Source of the DNA: CAIWHR01 sp040006895
GTDB taxonomy: Bacteria > Pseudomonadota > Gammaproteobacteria > Burkholderiales > Casimicrobiaceae
Reading direction: 5' to 3'
DNA: 16,411 nt
Assembly (NCBI GenBank): GCA_040006895.1
Contig: JBDTWB010000081.1
Coordinates: 1-16,411 of the forward strand
Shown: in pieces, positions 1-7,216 of the stretch
Position numbering within the stretch: position 1 is the first letter of the stretch
Layout of the letters: the number at the start of each line of letters is the position of its first letter
Translations under genes and position numbers: made by a program
Notes under the pieces: model-generated
What the model was told of the DNA's origin: nothing
Seen by the model: the letters and a program-made list of their open reading frames with translations, nothing else
The model's database searches: none

Positions 1-31
1 GCTGCACGGCCGCGCACGGGCGCAGTTTCAG

Positions 32-820
32 TCAGCGCTTGGTGCGGATCCTGGCGAGCACGCCATCCAGCGCATCGTGACACGCTTCGAATACGCCCGC
101 CTGGGCAAGCTGCGCGGCGCACTGCTCGTTCAAGCCACCCTTGGTCGCGAACTCCTCCGCGAGTTTGCCGAAGGGCAGGTCGGTGGTCTGGGGAACGCGT
201 CCGAGGCCATCGAACAACATCGCCATGTAGTCCCGGGCCGCGGCGGCATCGATGCCATTGGCCACGAGCCACTGGACCAGCGATTCCTGCAGGCGAAAAT
301 AGGTCGCCATGACCGACGTCGATGCCCACAGTGCCTGGAGCTCGGCCTCGGACGACGCTTCGACGACCATGCCCAGTCGTGCGAAGATCGACGCGGCGGC
401 ACCGCCCGCCGGGTAGATCGCCGTCGGCCCTCGATGCGAAGCGACCAGGGGTAGGGGGGCCGCGCAGGTGACGTCGACCGCGGGACGGACCAGCTTGCGG
501 ATGCGGTCGAGGGAGTACGTGGCAACGAGACTGACCACCTGGTGATTCGCGCGGAACCGGAGCGCGCCGAGCACGTCGGCAGCAACCTGCGGTCGAACCG
601 CCAGAAACACCACGTCGCTGCCATCGAGCACCGCCTGGTTCGCGGTGGCCACGTGCACTTGCGCGTACGTCGCGGCGAGCCGGCGCGCCACCCCCTCGCT
701 GCGTGGCGACAACAGGATCGGAGAGCGGAAGGCGCCTTCGGTGCAGATGCCGGTGACGATGGCGGCCGTGATGGTGCCGGTGCCGATAAAGCCCAGGCGC
801 AGATCGGTTGCGGTCGACAT
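32..820 (-). CDS. Pyrroline-5-carboxylate reductase-like (ProC-family) NAD(P)-dependent oxidoreductase
   Basis: A 262-residue protein close to the usual ProC length. A Rossmann fold opens at the N-terminus (LGFIGTGTITAAI, about residues 9-21), followed by a VFLAVRPQ strand typical of the family near residue 70 and a helical C-terminal half. Real ProC enzymes reduce pyrroline-5-carboxylate to proline with NAD(P)H in the cytoplasm. Here the usual GxGNMA motif reads GTGTIT and the C-terminal GGTT motif reads KGGLNEQ, so the substrate may differ. I chose the ATG at 820 because AAAGGG lies six bases upstream; an in-frame ATG at 826 has no such site. The gene lies 182 bases downstream of the transporter operon on the same strand, beyond a hairpin, so it may be transcribed separately. 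The family call is fairly safe; proline synthesis is not. Confidence 0.8.
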   Translation of the reverse strand: MSTATDLRLGFIGTGTITAAIVTGICTEGAFRSPILLSPRSEGVARRLAATYAQVHVATANQAVLDGSDVVFLAVRPQVAADVLGALRFRANHQVVSLVATYSLDRIRKLVRPAVDVTCAAPLPLVASHRGPTAIYPAGGAAASIFARLGMVVEASSEAELQALWASTSVMATYFRLQESLVQWLVANGIDAAAARDYMAMLFDGLGRVPQTTDLPFGKLAEEFATKGGLNEQCAAQLAQAGVFEACHDALDGVLARIRTKR

Positions 821-977
821 CGCCATCCCTTTCGGCGCGACTTGGTGCGATTGCGGCGAGGTTACCAGATCGACCGCGCGCGGGCTCGTCGACCGCGGCT
901 TCGGGCGGGCACGGCGTGAGCCTGCAGTATGACCCCGCCACATCCCTTGGGTCGAATGTGACCCGATGCCAGGAAAT

Positions 978-997
978 GGCGCCGCCTTCGCGGCGCC
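978..997 (-). terminator. GC-rich hairpin after the binding-protein gene, possible terminator
   Basis: GGCGCCGC and GCGGCGCC form a perfect 8-bp stem around a 4-base loop, starting 5 bases past the stop codon of the solute-binding-protein gene. Reading on the minus strand, only ATTTCC follows, so the T-tract is short and termination may be partial. The rest of 821-1002 holds no gene. A second, weaker 5-bp hairpin lies at 949-964. Confidence 0.55.
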
Positions 998-1002
998 GCC
1001 GT

Positions 1003-2304
1003 TCAGCTCTTCATCATGCCGTTGGTCTCCTTGACCAGCCTTTCCAGACCGGCTTCGGGGGTCTCGGTCCCCCGCATCACGGCGTTGATGATGTCGCGCT
1101 GGGCGCGCCAGATGCGCACCGAGTTGGTCGGATAGCCTTGCCAGGGCTTCGCCAGGCTGGCCTCCTGGTAGACCGTGCGGAAGTTGGGGTTCTGCTCGTA
1201 AAAGCGGCCGAGATACTCGGGCGCCGAGGCACGCAGGTTGGTCGGCATGTAACCAGTACCTTCGACCACGAGCTTCTGCGCTTCCGGGCCCGTCACGAAC
1301 TTCAGAAATTCCCAGGCTGCGCGCTGCTTGGCAGCATCGCGTGCCGTGATGATGGCTGCATTGCCGCCCGTCGGCAGACCGCCGTTGGCCTTGTCGTCGA
1401 TCGGAAATACGCTCGTGCCGAGCGTGAACTTGGAGCCGACGAGATCCGTGACCTGACGCAGCCGCGCCGGCGTGTCGGTGAAGACGCCGATCTTGCCGGC
1501 GATGAATTGCTGGCGTGACTGGTCCCAGTCGATCAGGGGCATGTTGCATTCGGTGACGAACCGGCGCAGGTAGCGCATCACCTTCAACCCGACCGGGCCG
1601 GCGAAGCCGACCTCGGTCTCGGCGGCATTCAACATCGGACTTCCCGACTGGAGGATCATGGCGCGGAAGAGCCAATCGTCCGGCCAGTCGTGGATGTTGT
1701 AGGCGAGGCCGGCAGCATCCGGGTTCTTGGCCCTGATCCGGGCGGCGAGCGCGGTCATGGCTTCCCACGTGTCGGGCATCTTCGCGGGGTCGCCGCCTCC
1801 CGAGCGCACCAGCTGCGCGTTGTAATAGATGATCGGCAGGGAGGCGTTGAAGGCGAGACCGTAGATCTTGCCGTCGACCTTGCCCAGCGCCAGGATGGCA
1901 TCCGCATAGTTGGCCTTGCGCCAGGCGGGGTCTTCCTTCTCGAGCAGAGGCGCCACCTCGGTGATCTGCTTGCGCTTCTCGAGCGTGCGCACCAGCTCGG
2001 CCAGCAAGTGGTAGCCGGAGTAATACACGTCCGGAAGTTGATTGGTCATCGCCTGCCGGAGCATCGTCTGGTGACCTTCGTCGTACGATGCGGCGGGTGC
2101 GCGGAACTGGATCTTGATGTCCGGCTGGCGCTTCATGAACTCCTGCGCGATGGGCTCGTGGAACTTCGCGAAGGCGGGGAAGGCATAGAGCACGTCGAGG
2201 GTGACCGGCTCGGCGCCGCGCGCCATGCCGGAAAGGAGCGGCTGGACGGCCGCTGCGGTGCCGCTGGCGGCCATCCACTTCAGGACTTTTCTCCGGTTCA
2301 ACAT
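1003..2304 (-). CDS. ABC importer solute-binding protein, family 1 (UgpB/MalE-like), Tat-type signal
   Basis: A 433-residue periplasmic binding protein of the sugar/glycerol-3-phosphate type, which delivers substrate to the two permeases encoded just upstream. The N-terminus carries a twin-arginine-like signal (NRRKVLKW) followed by a weakly hydrophobic stretch ending near MARGAEP, so export is likely through Tat and the protein folds before export. After the signal come the usual early strand (LDVLYAFPAF), FMKRQPDIKIQF and LPDVYYSG segments. The length fits the family. The start is well supported by AAGGAGGA six bases upstream of the ATG. The gene is last in the six-gene operon, 27 bases after the second permease, and its strong ribosome-binding site fits the need for excess binding protein. 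The ligand cannot be read from the sequence; the neighbours suggest a polyol phosphate, a glycerophosphodiester or a sugar. Confidence 0.92.
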   Translation of the reverse strand: MLNRRKVLKWMAASGTAAAVQPLLSGMARGAEPVTLDVLYAFPAFAKFHEPIAQEFMKRQPDIKIQFRAPAASYDEGHQTMLRQAMTNQLPDVYYSGYHLLAELVRTLEKRKQITEVAPLLEKEDPAWRKANYADAILALGKVDGKIYGLAFNASLPIIYYNAQLVRSGGGDPAKMPDTWEAMTALAARIRAKNPDAAGLAYNIHDWPDDWLFRAMILQSGSPMLNAAETEVGFAGPVGLKVMRYLRRFVTECNMPLIDWDQSRQQFIAGKIGVFTDTPARLRQVTDLVGSKFTLGTSVFPIDDKANGGLPTGGNAAIITARDAAKQRAAWEFLKFVTGPEAQKLVVEGTGYMPTNLRASAPEYLGRFYEQNPNFRTVYQEASLAKPWQGYPTNSVRIWRAQRDIINAVMRGTETPEAGLERLVKETNGMMKS

Positions 2305-2331
2305 GATTCTTCCTCCTTGGCTGCAGTATGA

Positions 2332-3210
2332 CTACTTGATGCCGGTCATCGTGATGCCGGCGATGAAGCGCCGTCGTGCCAGCAGGAAGGCGACGACGAG
2401 CGGTGCGGTGATGAGCGTCGCGCCTGCTGCGAGCGCACCATAGTTGGAGCCTGATTCGGAATCCGCGAAGAACATCATGCCGAGCGGCGGCGTGGCGAGC
2501 TTGGTATCGGAGATCACGATCAGCGGCCAATACAGGTCGTTCCAATGGGCGACGACGGAGAAGACCGAAAAGGCAGCGATGGCCGGCCACGCGCTCGGTA
2601 CCACGATGCGCCACACGATCTCCAGTTCGCCCACCCCGTCGAGACGGGCCGCCTGCAGGATTTCGTCCGGGTAGCTCTTGAAGAACTGACGGAACAGGAA
2701 GATGGCGAATACCGACAGGAAGAAGGGCACCATCATCGCGAAGTACGTGTTCAGCAGCCCCAGCTGCGCCAGGGCGATGTAGAGCGGCAGCGCCGGCGCC
2801 TGCACCGGGATGCACAGACCGAGCACGACCAGGGCGAACAGCAATCGACGTCCGGGGAAATGCAGCTTGGCGAGGGCGTAGGCGCACGGGATCGCCACGA
2901 GCAGCTGGACGATCAGGATCCCGCCGCAGACGATGAAGCCGTTCAGCAGAAAGCGCAGGATCGGTGCCGTGGTGAGTGCGGTACGAAAGTTCTCAAGTCC
3001 GTAGAACGTTCGCGGCCACAGTCGGAACGTAGCCTCGAATATTTCGGCCGGAGGCTTGATGGAACTCACCAGCATGAACACGAAGGGCAGCAGCATGAAC
3101 ACCGCGCCTGCGACGAGCGCCATGTGCACGCCCAGCAGGGCCAGGATCCGACGCAGCATCGCGCCCGCTGGAGTGGTGCGGGCCGGCGTGGTTGTGATGG
3201 GAGGCGTCAT
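2332..3210 (-). CDS. ABC importer permease, MalG/UgpE-like
   Basis: A 292-residue inner-membrane permease with about six hydrophobic segments, the first starting near residue 25 (LALLGVHMALVAGAVFMLL). The cytoplasmic EAA loop that docks to the ATPase is clear: EAARLDGVGELEIVWRIVVP, in the C-terminal third. The N-terminus is short, and the protein ends FIAGITMTGIK, as is typical of the MalG/UgpE group (AGLTAGAVKG-like tails). The start codon overlaps the stop of the preceding permease gene in a TGATG junction, and no independent ribosome-binding site is visible, so translation is probably coupled. It should pair with the 3210-4130 permease and the ATPase to form a canonical carbohydrate-type importer. 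The fold is certain; the substrate is not known. Confidence 0.93.
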   Translation of the reverse strand: MTPPITTTPARTTPAGAMLRRILALLGVHMALVAGAVFMLLPFVFMLVSSIKPPAEIFEATFRLWPRTFYGLENFRTALTTAPILRFLLNGFIVCGGILIVQLLVAIPCAYALAKLHFPGRRLLFALVVLGLCIPVQAPALPLYIALAQLGLLNTYFAMMVPFFLSVFAIFLFRQFFKSYPDEILQAARLDGVGELEIVWRIVVPSAWPAIAAFSVFSVVAHWNDLYWPLIVISDTKLATPPLGMMFFADSESGSNYGALAAGATLITAPLVVAFLLARRRFIAGITMTGIK

Positions 3211-4130
3211 CAGTAATGCACGCGGCGATCGAGAACGAATGTCTGCAGCACCGAGAACGTGAGAGTGAAAGCCAGGAAGATGAGGGTCAGCGCTGCCGCA
3301 TAGCTCAGATGGAAATACTGGAACCCCTCGAGGTACACCGTGTACAACAGCACTTCGGTGGCTCCCATCGGACCGCCCCGTGTCAGGACGGCCACGGTGT
3401 CGAACACCTTGAATGCCGTGACGAATGTGGTGACCGTCACGAACATGGTCGTTGGACCGAGCAGCGGCCACGTGACCCGCAGGAACCGATCGACGGGATG
3501 ACTTGCACCGTCGACGTCGGCGGCTTCGTAGAGGTCCCGCGGAATGGCGGCGAGTCCCGCCAGGAACAGCACCATGTTGAATCCGAGCAGTTGCCAGATG
3601 CCGATACCCGCCAATGTCGCGAGGACGTAGCGCGGATCGCTCAGGAATGCCACCTCGCCGAATCCGAATGCCTTGATCGCCGCGTTGACCGGGCCGAGCC
3701 CCGGGTGCAGCAGGAATGACCACATCGTGGCCATCGCGATCAGGGTGGAGGTCACCGGAAGGAAATAGATCACCTCGTAGAGGCCGCGCGTACGCTTGCG
3801 GCCGTGGATCAGGATCGCAACCAGCAGCGAAAGCAGCACGGCTCCGGGAACGACGATCGCGACGTACAGGAATGTGTTCCCGAGCGAGCGGCGGATCGCC
3901 GGATCCTGGAACGCATGGGCGAAGTGCTTCAGCCCGACCGCCGCAAAGTCGATTGCGCCGAGCTCGTAGTTGGTGAGACTGAGGAATCCCAGGGCTGCGA
4001 GCGGAGCGAGATTGGTGATCAGCAGCAGGATGAATGCCGGGGTGGAAAATCCCAGGCCGGCCAGTGATTCGATGAAGCGCTGGTCCTTGCGGCGCACGTG
4101 GGAAGACGCGGGGAGGACAATCGTAGTCAT
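3210..4130 (-). CDS. ABC importer permease, MalF/UgpA-like
   Basis: A 306-residue inner-membrane permease, the size of UgpA rather than the longer MalF. It has a cytoplasmic N-terminus (RRKDQRFIESLAG), a first membrane segment at about residues 31-52, several further segments, and a C-terminal EAA loop (EAADVDGASHPVDRFLRVTWP) for contact with the ATPase. The protein ends with FTLTFSVLQTFVLDRRVHY, a common tail in this group. Its ATG overlaps the TGA of the ATPase gene (TGATG), and its own TGA overlaps the next ATG in the same way, so three consecutive genes are translationally coupled. The substrate specificity is unknown. Confidence 0.93.
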   Translation of the reverse strand: MTTIVLPASSHVRRKDQRFIESLAGLGFSTPAFILLLITNLAPLAALGFLSLTNYELGAIDFAAVGLKHFAHAFQDPAIRRSLGNTFLYVAIVVPGAVLLSLLVAILIHGRKRTRGLYEVIYFLPVTSTLIAMATMWSFLLHPGLGPVNAAIKAFGFGEVAFLSDPRYVLATLAGIGIWQLLGFNMVLFLAGLAAIPRDLYEAADVDGASHPVDRFLRVTWPLLGPTTMFVTVTTFVTAFKVFDTVAVLTRGGPMGATEVLLYTVYLEGFQYFHLSYAAALTLIFLAFTLTFSVLQTFVLDRRVHY

Positions 4131-5326
4131 CAGGCACCCCCGAGCGCGGCGTGGCCCCGCGCCCTCGCGTCCAATGCCGAGGTCGGGACCTCGATGGGCT
4201 CGACCCGGCGTCCCTCACCGTCGAAGTAATGACACGTCGAGGGCACCACGCCGAGCGTGACCTCCGCGTTCAGGGCCTGATCGACGGCGACGTCGTCGTG
4301 GCCGACCTTGCACAGGACCGTGACACCCTCGGTGCCAGCCAGGTCGACATGCAGAATGCTCTCCGAGCCGAGGTTCTCGCGCCGGCGGAGTCGGCCACGC
4401 AGGCCGATTTCGTGATCGTTGGCCCGCGGGTTCAGCGTTTCCGGCCGTACCCCTACGGTGATGCGTGCGCCCGGCGTCCCCGGCAGGCGCACCGGCATGG
4501 ACCTGCCCATGACCTCGAGGCGACCATGAGGGCCGAGCTCGCCGGGGAGTAGATTGATCGCGGGACTGCCGATGAATTGCGCCACGGTGACCGACGCGGG
4601 CCGGTCGTAGACCTCGGCCGGCGTGCCGAGCTGCAGGATCTCGCCCTGATCCATCACCGCGAGGCGATCGGCCATGGTCATCGCTTCCACCTGGTCGTGG
4701 GTGACGTAGACCATGGTGACGCCGAGCCGCGCGTGCAGCTCGGCGAGCTCGCTGCGCATGTGGACCCGCAGCTTGGCATCCAGATTGGAAAGCGGCTCGT
4801 CCATCAGGAATACGTCGGGGTCGCGCACCATGGCGCGCCCCAGCGCGACCCGCTGCCGTTGGCCGCCGGAAAGCTGCCCGGGCCGACGCGAGAAATAGGG
4901 ATCGATACGCAGTTGGACGGCGACCCCGCGCACCTGCTCGGCAATCTCCCGCACGATCCCGCGCCGGCGCGGCGACAGCAGCCGCAGCAGTGGGATCCGT
5001 TCGACGAGGCTCAAGCGCGACATGGTGAGCGGCAGGGCCATGTTGTCGAACACCGACATATGCGGGTACAGGGCGTAGTTCTGGAACACCATCGCGACCT
5101 TGCGCTCGTGCGGTCGCAGGTGATCGACCCGCGCGCCACCGATGGCCACGCTGCCGCCGTCCTGGCGTTCGAGTCCGGCAATGATCCGCAGCAGCGTGGA
5201 TTTGCCGCATCCCGATGGCCCGACCAGGGTCAGGAACTCGCCGTCGGCGATGTCGAGGTCGATCGATCGCAGCACCGGGGTCGCCCCGAAGCCCTTGACG
5301 ATCTTCCTGAGGGTGAGTCCAGCCAT
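4130..5326 (-). CDS. ABC importer ATPase, MalK/UgpC-type, with an insertion in the helical domain
   Basis: A 398-residue ATPase that energises import through the two permeases. It shows Walker A GPSGCGKST (36-44), a Q-loop at Q82 (VFQNYALYPH), signature LSGGQRQR (152-159), Walker B FLMDEP (173-178), a D-loop SNLDAKLR and the switch histidine H210 (YVTHDQ). A C-terminal TOBE-type domain from about residue 240 (MalK-like, GVRPETL) is present. The stretch between the Q-loop and the signature is roughly 18 residues longer than I recall for MalK or UgpC, because of an arginine- and leucine-rich insert near residues 103-123 (LLRLLSPRRRG). The gene starts 39 bases after the phosphatase gene; the ATG has only a weak purine run upstream (GAGACG). 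The next gene overlaps its stop. Confidence 0.93.
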   Translation of the reverse strand: MAGLTLRKIVKGFGATPVLRSIDLDIADGEFLTLVGPSGCGKSTLLRIIAGLERQDGGSVAIGGARVDHLRPHERKVAMVFQNYALYPHMSVFDNMALPLTMSRLSLVERIPLLRLLSPRRRGIVREIAEQVRGVAVQLRIDPYFSRRPGQLSGGQRQRVALGRAMVRDPDVFLMDEPLSNLDAKLRVHMRSELAELHARLGVTMVYVTHDQVEAMTMADRLAVMDQGEILQLGTPAEVYDRPASVTVAQFIGSPAINLLPGELGPHGRLEVMGRSMPVRLPGTPGARITVGVRPETLNPRANDHEIGLRGRLRRRENLGSESILHVDLAGTEGVTVLCKVGHDDVAVDQALNAEVTLGVVPSTCHYFDGEGRRVEPIEVPTSALDARARGHAALGGA

Positions 5327-5365
5327 GGCTTTAGCGTCTCCGTGCGCGGCGCGAGTGCGACGAAA

Positions 5366-6205
5366 TCACGAGCACATACCGTGGTAGCGCCCGAGGATGT
5401 CGACCAACTCCCGATGTACGCCGGACGAGCCGGCAACCACCTGGCCGCCAGTGACATGGTGCCCGGCACCGCGGAAATCGCTGATTGCGCCGCCCGCCTC
5501 GAGCACCAGCAAGCTTCCTGCCGCGACATCCCAGGGATTGAGCTTCTTCTCCCAGAACCCGTCCAGCCAGCCGGCGGCCACGAAGGCGAGATCGAGCGCC
5601 GCTGCTCCGGCCCTGCGAATACCGGCACAGCGCTGCATGATCACGCGTAGCGATGCCAGGTAGTCGTCGAGATAGGACCAGTCGGAAAACGGCAGCCCCG
5701 TGCCGAGAACCGCTTCCTCGAGCCCGGTACGGCCCGACACGGCAAGCCGCTCACCGTTGAGCCAGGCGCCGCCGCCGCGCCTGGCGGTGAACAGGCGCGC
5801 GTTGAGCGGATCCAGGACTACGCCGACCTCGATACGCGTGCCGACCTGCAGCGCGATCGATACGCAGTAGTGAGGGATCCCGTGCAGGAAATTCGTGGTG
5901 CCATCCAGAGGATCGATGATCCAGGTGAATCCGGACGACGCGGTGTCGCCGGAATTGCCGGACTCCTCGGCATGAAAGGCGTGGCCCGGATAGTGCGACC
6001 GCAGCACCTCGATGATCGCGCGTTCCGCGCCCTTGTCGATCGTGCTCACGAAGTCGTTGGCTTTCTTGCGCTCGATGGTGAGCTCGCCCCGACCTGGCGC
6101 GCCGCGCACGATCACTTCGCCCGCAGCCCGCGCGGCTTCGATGGCCGCATCCAGAAACCGATTGGTGTCATGACCGTCACCGACGGCCGCCATGCTCGTG
6201 CTCAC
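5366..6205 (-). CDS. Inositol monophosphatase family phosphatase (first copy)
   Basis: A 279-residue Mg-dependent phosphatase of the IMPase/SuhB/CysQ superfamily, expected in the cytoplasm. Metal ligands are visible at E80/E81 (HAEESG), D98 and D101 (WIIDPLDGTTNF) and D226 (NPWDVAAG), so the active site looks complete. Substrates in the family include inositol phosphates, sugar phosphates, histidinol phosphate and PAP, and the sequence alone does not choose among them. The start is the GTG at 6205, which has AGGAG five bases upstream; an in-frame ATG at 6193 lacks a site. The gene begins 13 bases after the metallophosphoesterase gene, so the two hydrolases are co-transcribed with the importer, suggesting that it removes phosphate from an imported compound or its breakdown product. 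Confidence 0.9.
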   Translation of the reverse strand: MSTSMAAVGDGHDTNRFLDAAIEAARAAGEVIVRGAPGRGELTIERKKANDFVSTIDKGAERAIIEVLRSHYPGHAFHAEESGNSGDTASSGFTWIIDPLDGTTNFLHGIPHYCVSIALQVGTRIEVGVVLDPLNARLFTARRGGGAWLNGERLAVSGRTGLEEAVLGTGLPFSDWSYLDDYLASLRVIMQRCAGIRRAGAAALDLAFVAAGWLDGFWEKKLNPWDVAAGSLLVLEAGGAISDFRGAGHHVTGGQVVAGSSGVHRELVDILGRYHGMCS

Positions 6206-6210
6206 GCGTA

Positions 6211-6215
6211 CTCCT
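6211..6215 (-). promoter_or_regulatory. Ribosome-binding site that sets a GTG start
   Basis: AGGAG on the minus strand lies five bases before GTG at 6205-6203. The nearest in-frame ATG (6193) is 17 bases from this site, so the GTG is the likely initiation codon of the first IMPase-family gene. Confidence 0.75.
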
Positions 6216-6218
6216 GGG

Positions 6219-7013
6219 TCAATGGAAACGGAACGGGCCGGGGAAATCCCCGACGTTCACCGTGTAGGTGTAGAGGGTGCGCCCCTGCCAGCGATGCAGT
6301 TGAAATCCGGGCGGCTCCAGGGTGAACGAATCGATACCGTCGGGGCGCAGATCGACAGCGACCTGGTGAGCCGTGCTCGGGCACGACGAGGCGATGGTCC
6401 CGCCGAACCGGATCTGCGTCGCCCGGTGGACGTGTCCGCACAGCACGCGCTCCACCTGGGAGTGACGGGCGACGATCGCTTCGATCTCCGCGACGCGATC
6501 CATGCCCACGGCATCGAAGTGCGGGAGGCCGGTCGCGAACGGGGCGTGGTGCATCATGAGCAGCGTCGGCCGCGCAGGTGCCTCCGCGAGGGTACGATCG
6601 AGCCACGCAAGCCGTGCATCGCACATGGTGCCTCGCACCCGGCCGGGATCCACCGAGTCGGCAGCGACAATGCGCACGGGGAAATCGTCGATGACGTATT
6701 GAATGAATGGCCCGTCGGCGGGGAGATAAGGCTGATCCGCAAAGGCGGCGCGGAAAGCCGCCAGTCGATCATGATTGCCCGGGATGACATAGAACGGGTA
6801 CTGCAGGTCGTCCAGGATCTCCCGCAGGTGCGCATAGGCGCGTGGCTCACCCTTGTCGGCGAGGTCGCCGGTGATGAGCACGGCATCGGGCCGCGGATCC
6901 AGGCGGTTGAGATGCCGGACCGCGCGGCGCAACAGGTCCGCCGTATCCACCCGTCCGTAGGCAAGCTCGCCCTTGGACATCACGTGCAAATCGCTTATCT
7001 GGGCCAACAGCAT
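6219..7013 (-). CDS. GpdQ-like metallophosphoesterase (cyclic nucleotide or glycerophosphodiester phosphodiesterase)
   Basis: A 264-residue binuclear metallophosphoesterase of the CpdA/GpdQ group. Counting from the ATG at 7013, the ligands D8, H10, D50, N80 and H156 fall at the same residue numbers as I recall for Enterobacter GpdQ (motifs DLH, GDLAD, GNHD, MMHH). The GHVH histidines are H194 and H196, one residue short of GpdQ's H195/H197. GpdQ hydrolyses glycerophosphodiesters to glycerol-3-phosphate and an alcohol. This numbering match is why I prefer ATG 7013 over an in-frame GTG at 7037. Neither start has a nearby ribosome-binding site; AGGAGGAG (7062-7069) is 24 bases from the GTG. It is the first gene of the importer operon, next to an IMPase-family phosphatase, which fits intracellular breakdown of an imported phosphodiester. 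A cAMP phosphodiesterase role is the main alternative. Confidence 0.87.
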   Translation of the reverse strand: MLLAQISDLHVMSKGELAYGRVDTADLLRRAVRHLNRLDPRPDAVLITGDLADKGEPRAYAHLREILDDLQYPFYVIPGNHDRLAAFRAAFADQPYLPADGPFIQYVIDDFPVRIVAADSVDPGRVRGTMCDARLAWLDRTLAEAPARPTLLMMHHAPFATGLPHFDAVGMDRVAEIEAIVARHSQVERVLCGHVHRATQIRFGGTIASSCPSTAHQVAVDLRPDGIDSFTLEPPGFQLHRWQGRTLYTYTVNVGDFPGPFRFH

Positions 7014-7084
7014 GATCGTTGCATGCGCAGCCGACACCGCCGCGGCGTCGTGCGCGCAAGTCTCCTCCTGGGAATGAGTTCGTG

Positions 7085-7112
7085 TCTATACTTCGCGGAC
7101 TTCCCGCGGCAA
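7085..7112 (-). promoter_or_regulatory. Candidate sigma-70 promoter for the minus-strand importer operon
   Basis: On the minus strand TTGCCG (7112-7107) and TATAGA (7090-7085) are separated by 16 bases, upstream of the GpdQ-like gene. A small dyad, CGCGG (7094-7098) and CCGCG (7104-7108), lies between the boxes and could be a regulator site. The call rests on box similarity only. Confidence 0.4.
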
Positions 7113-7124
7113 GGCGGCAGGTCC

Positions 7125-7199
7125 GCACCGGCATGAGCCGGCATGGCATCAGCATGATCCGGAACGACGTCAGCACCGGCGGGCATGGCATCACCGTGA
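7125..7199. repeat. Imperfect tandem duplication ahead of the LOG-like gene
   Basis: GCACCGGC followed by GGCATGGCATCA occurs twice: 7125-7132 with 7140-7151, and 7173-7180 with 7182-7193. The similarity runs on into cATGA/cGTGA endings at 7157 and 7199. The second unit lacks six bases. Both offsets (48 and 42) are multiples of three in the frame of the downstream gene, where they read TGMSRHGISM and TGGHGITV. The repeat may therefore be coding, or a duplicated leader element. Confidence 0.5.
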
Positions 7200-7216
7200 G
7201 CGAAATCACTCGACCC

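Noticed and set aside
922..2332. Twelve-base repeat CTGCAGTATGAC at 922-933 and 2321-2332
   Set aside because: Several 12-base matches are expected by chance in 16 kb, and the flanks show no further similarity.
821..2887. Upstream extension of the ProC-like frame to 2887 on the minus strand
   Set aside because: Beyond 820 the translation is arginine- and proline-rich, overlaps the binding-protein and permease genes in another frame, and shows no domain. The real gene starts at 820.
3211..4218. Extension of the second permease's frame up to 4218, suggesting a fusion
   Set aside because: The extra part is a shadow of the first permease. The TGATG junction at 3210 gives the true start.
7087..7092. 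TATACT as a plus-strand -10 box for the LOG-like gene
   Set aside because: No -35-like sequence lies 16-18 bases upstream (the site reads CCTCCT), and the same bases fit a minus-strand promoter better.
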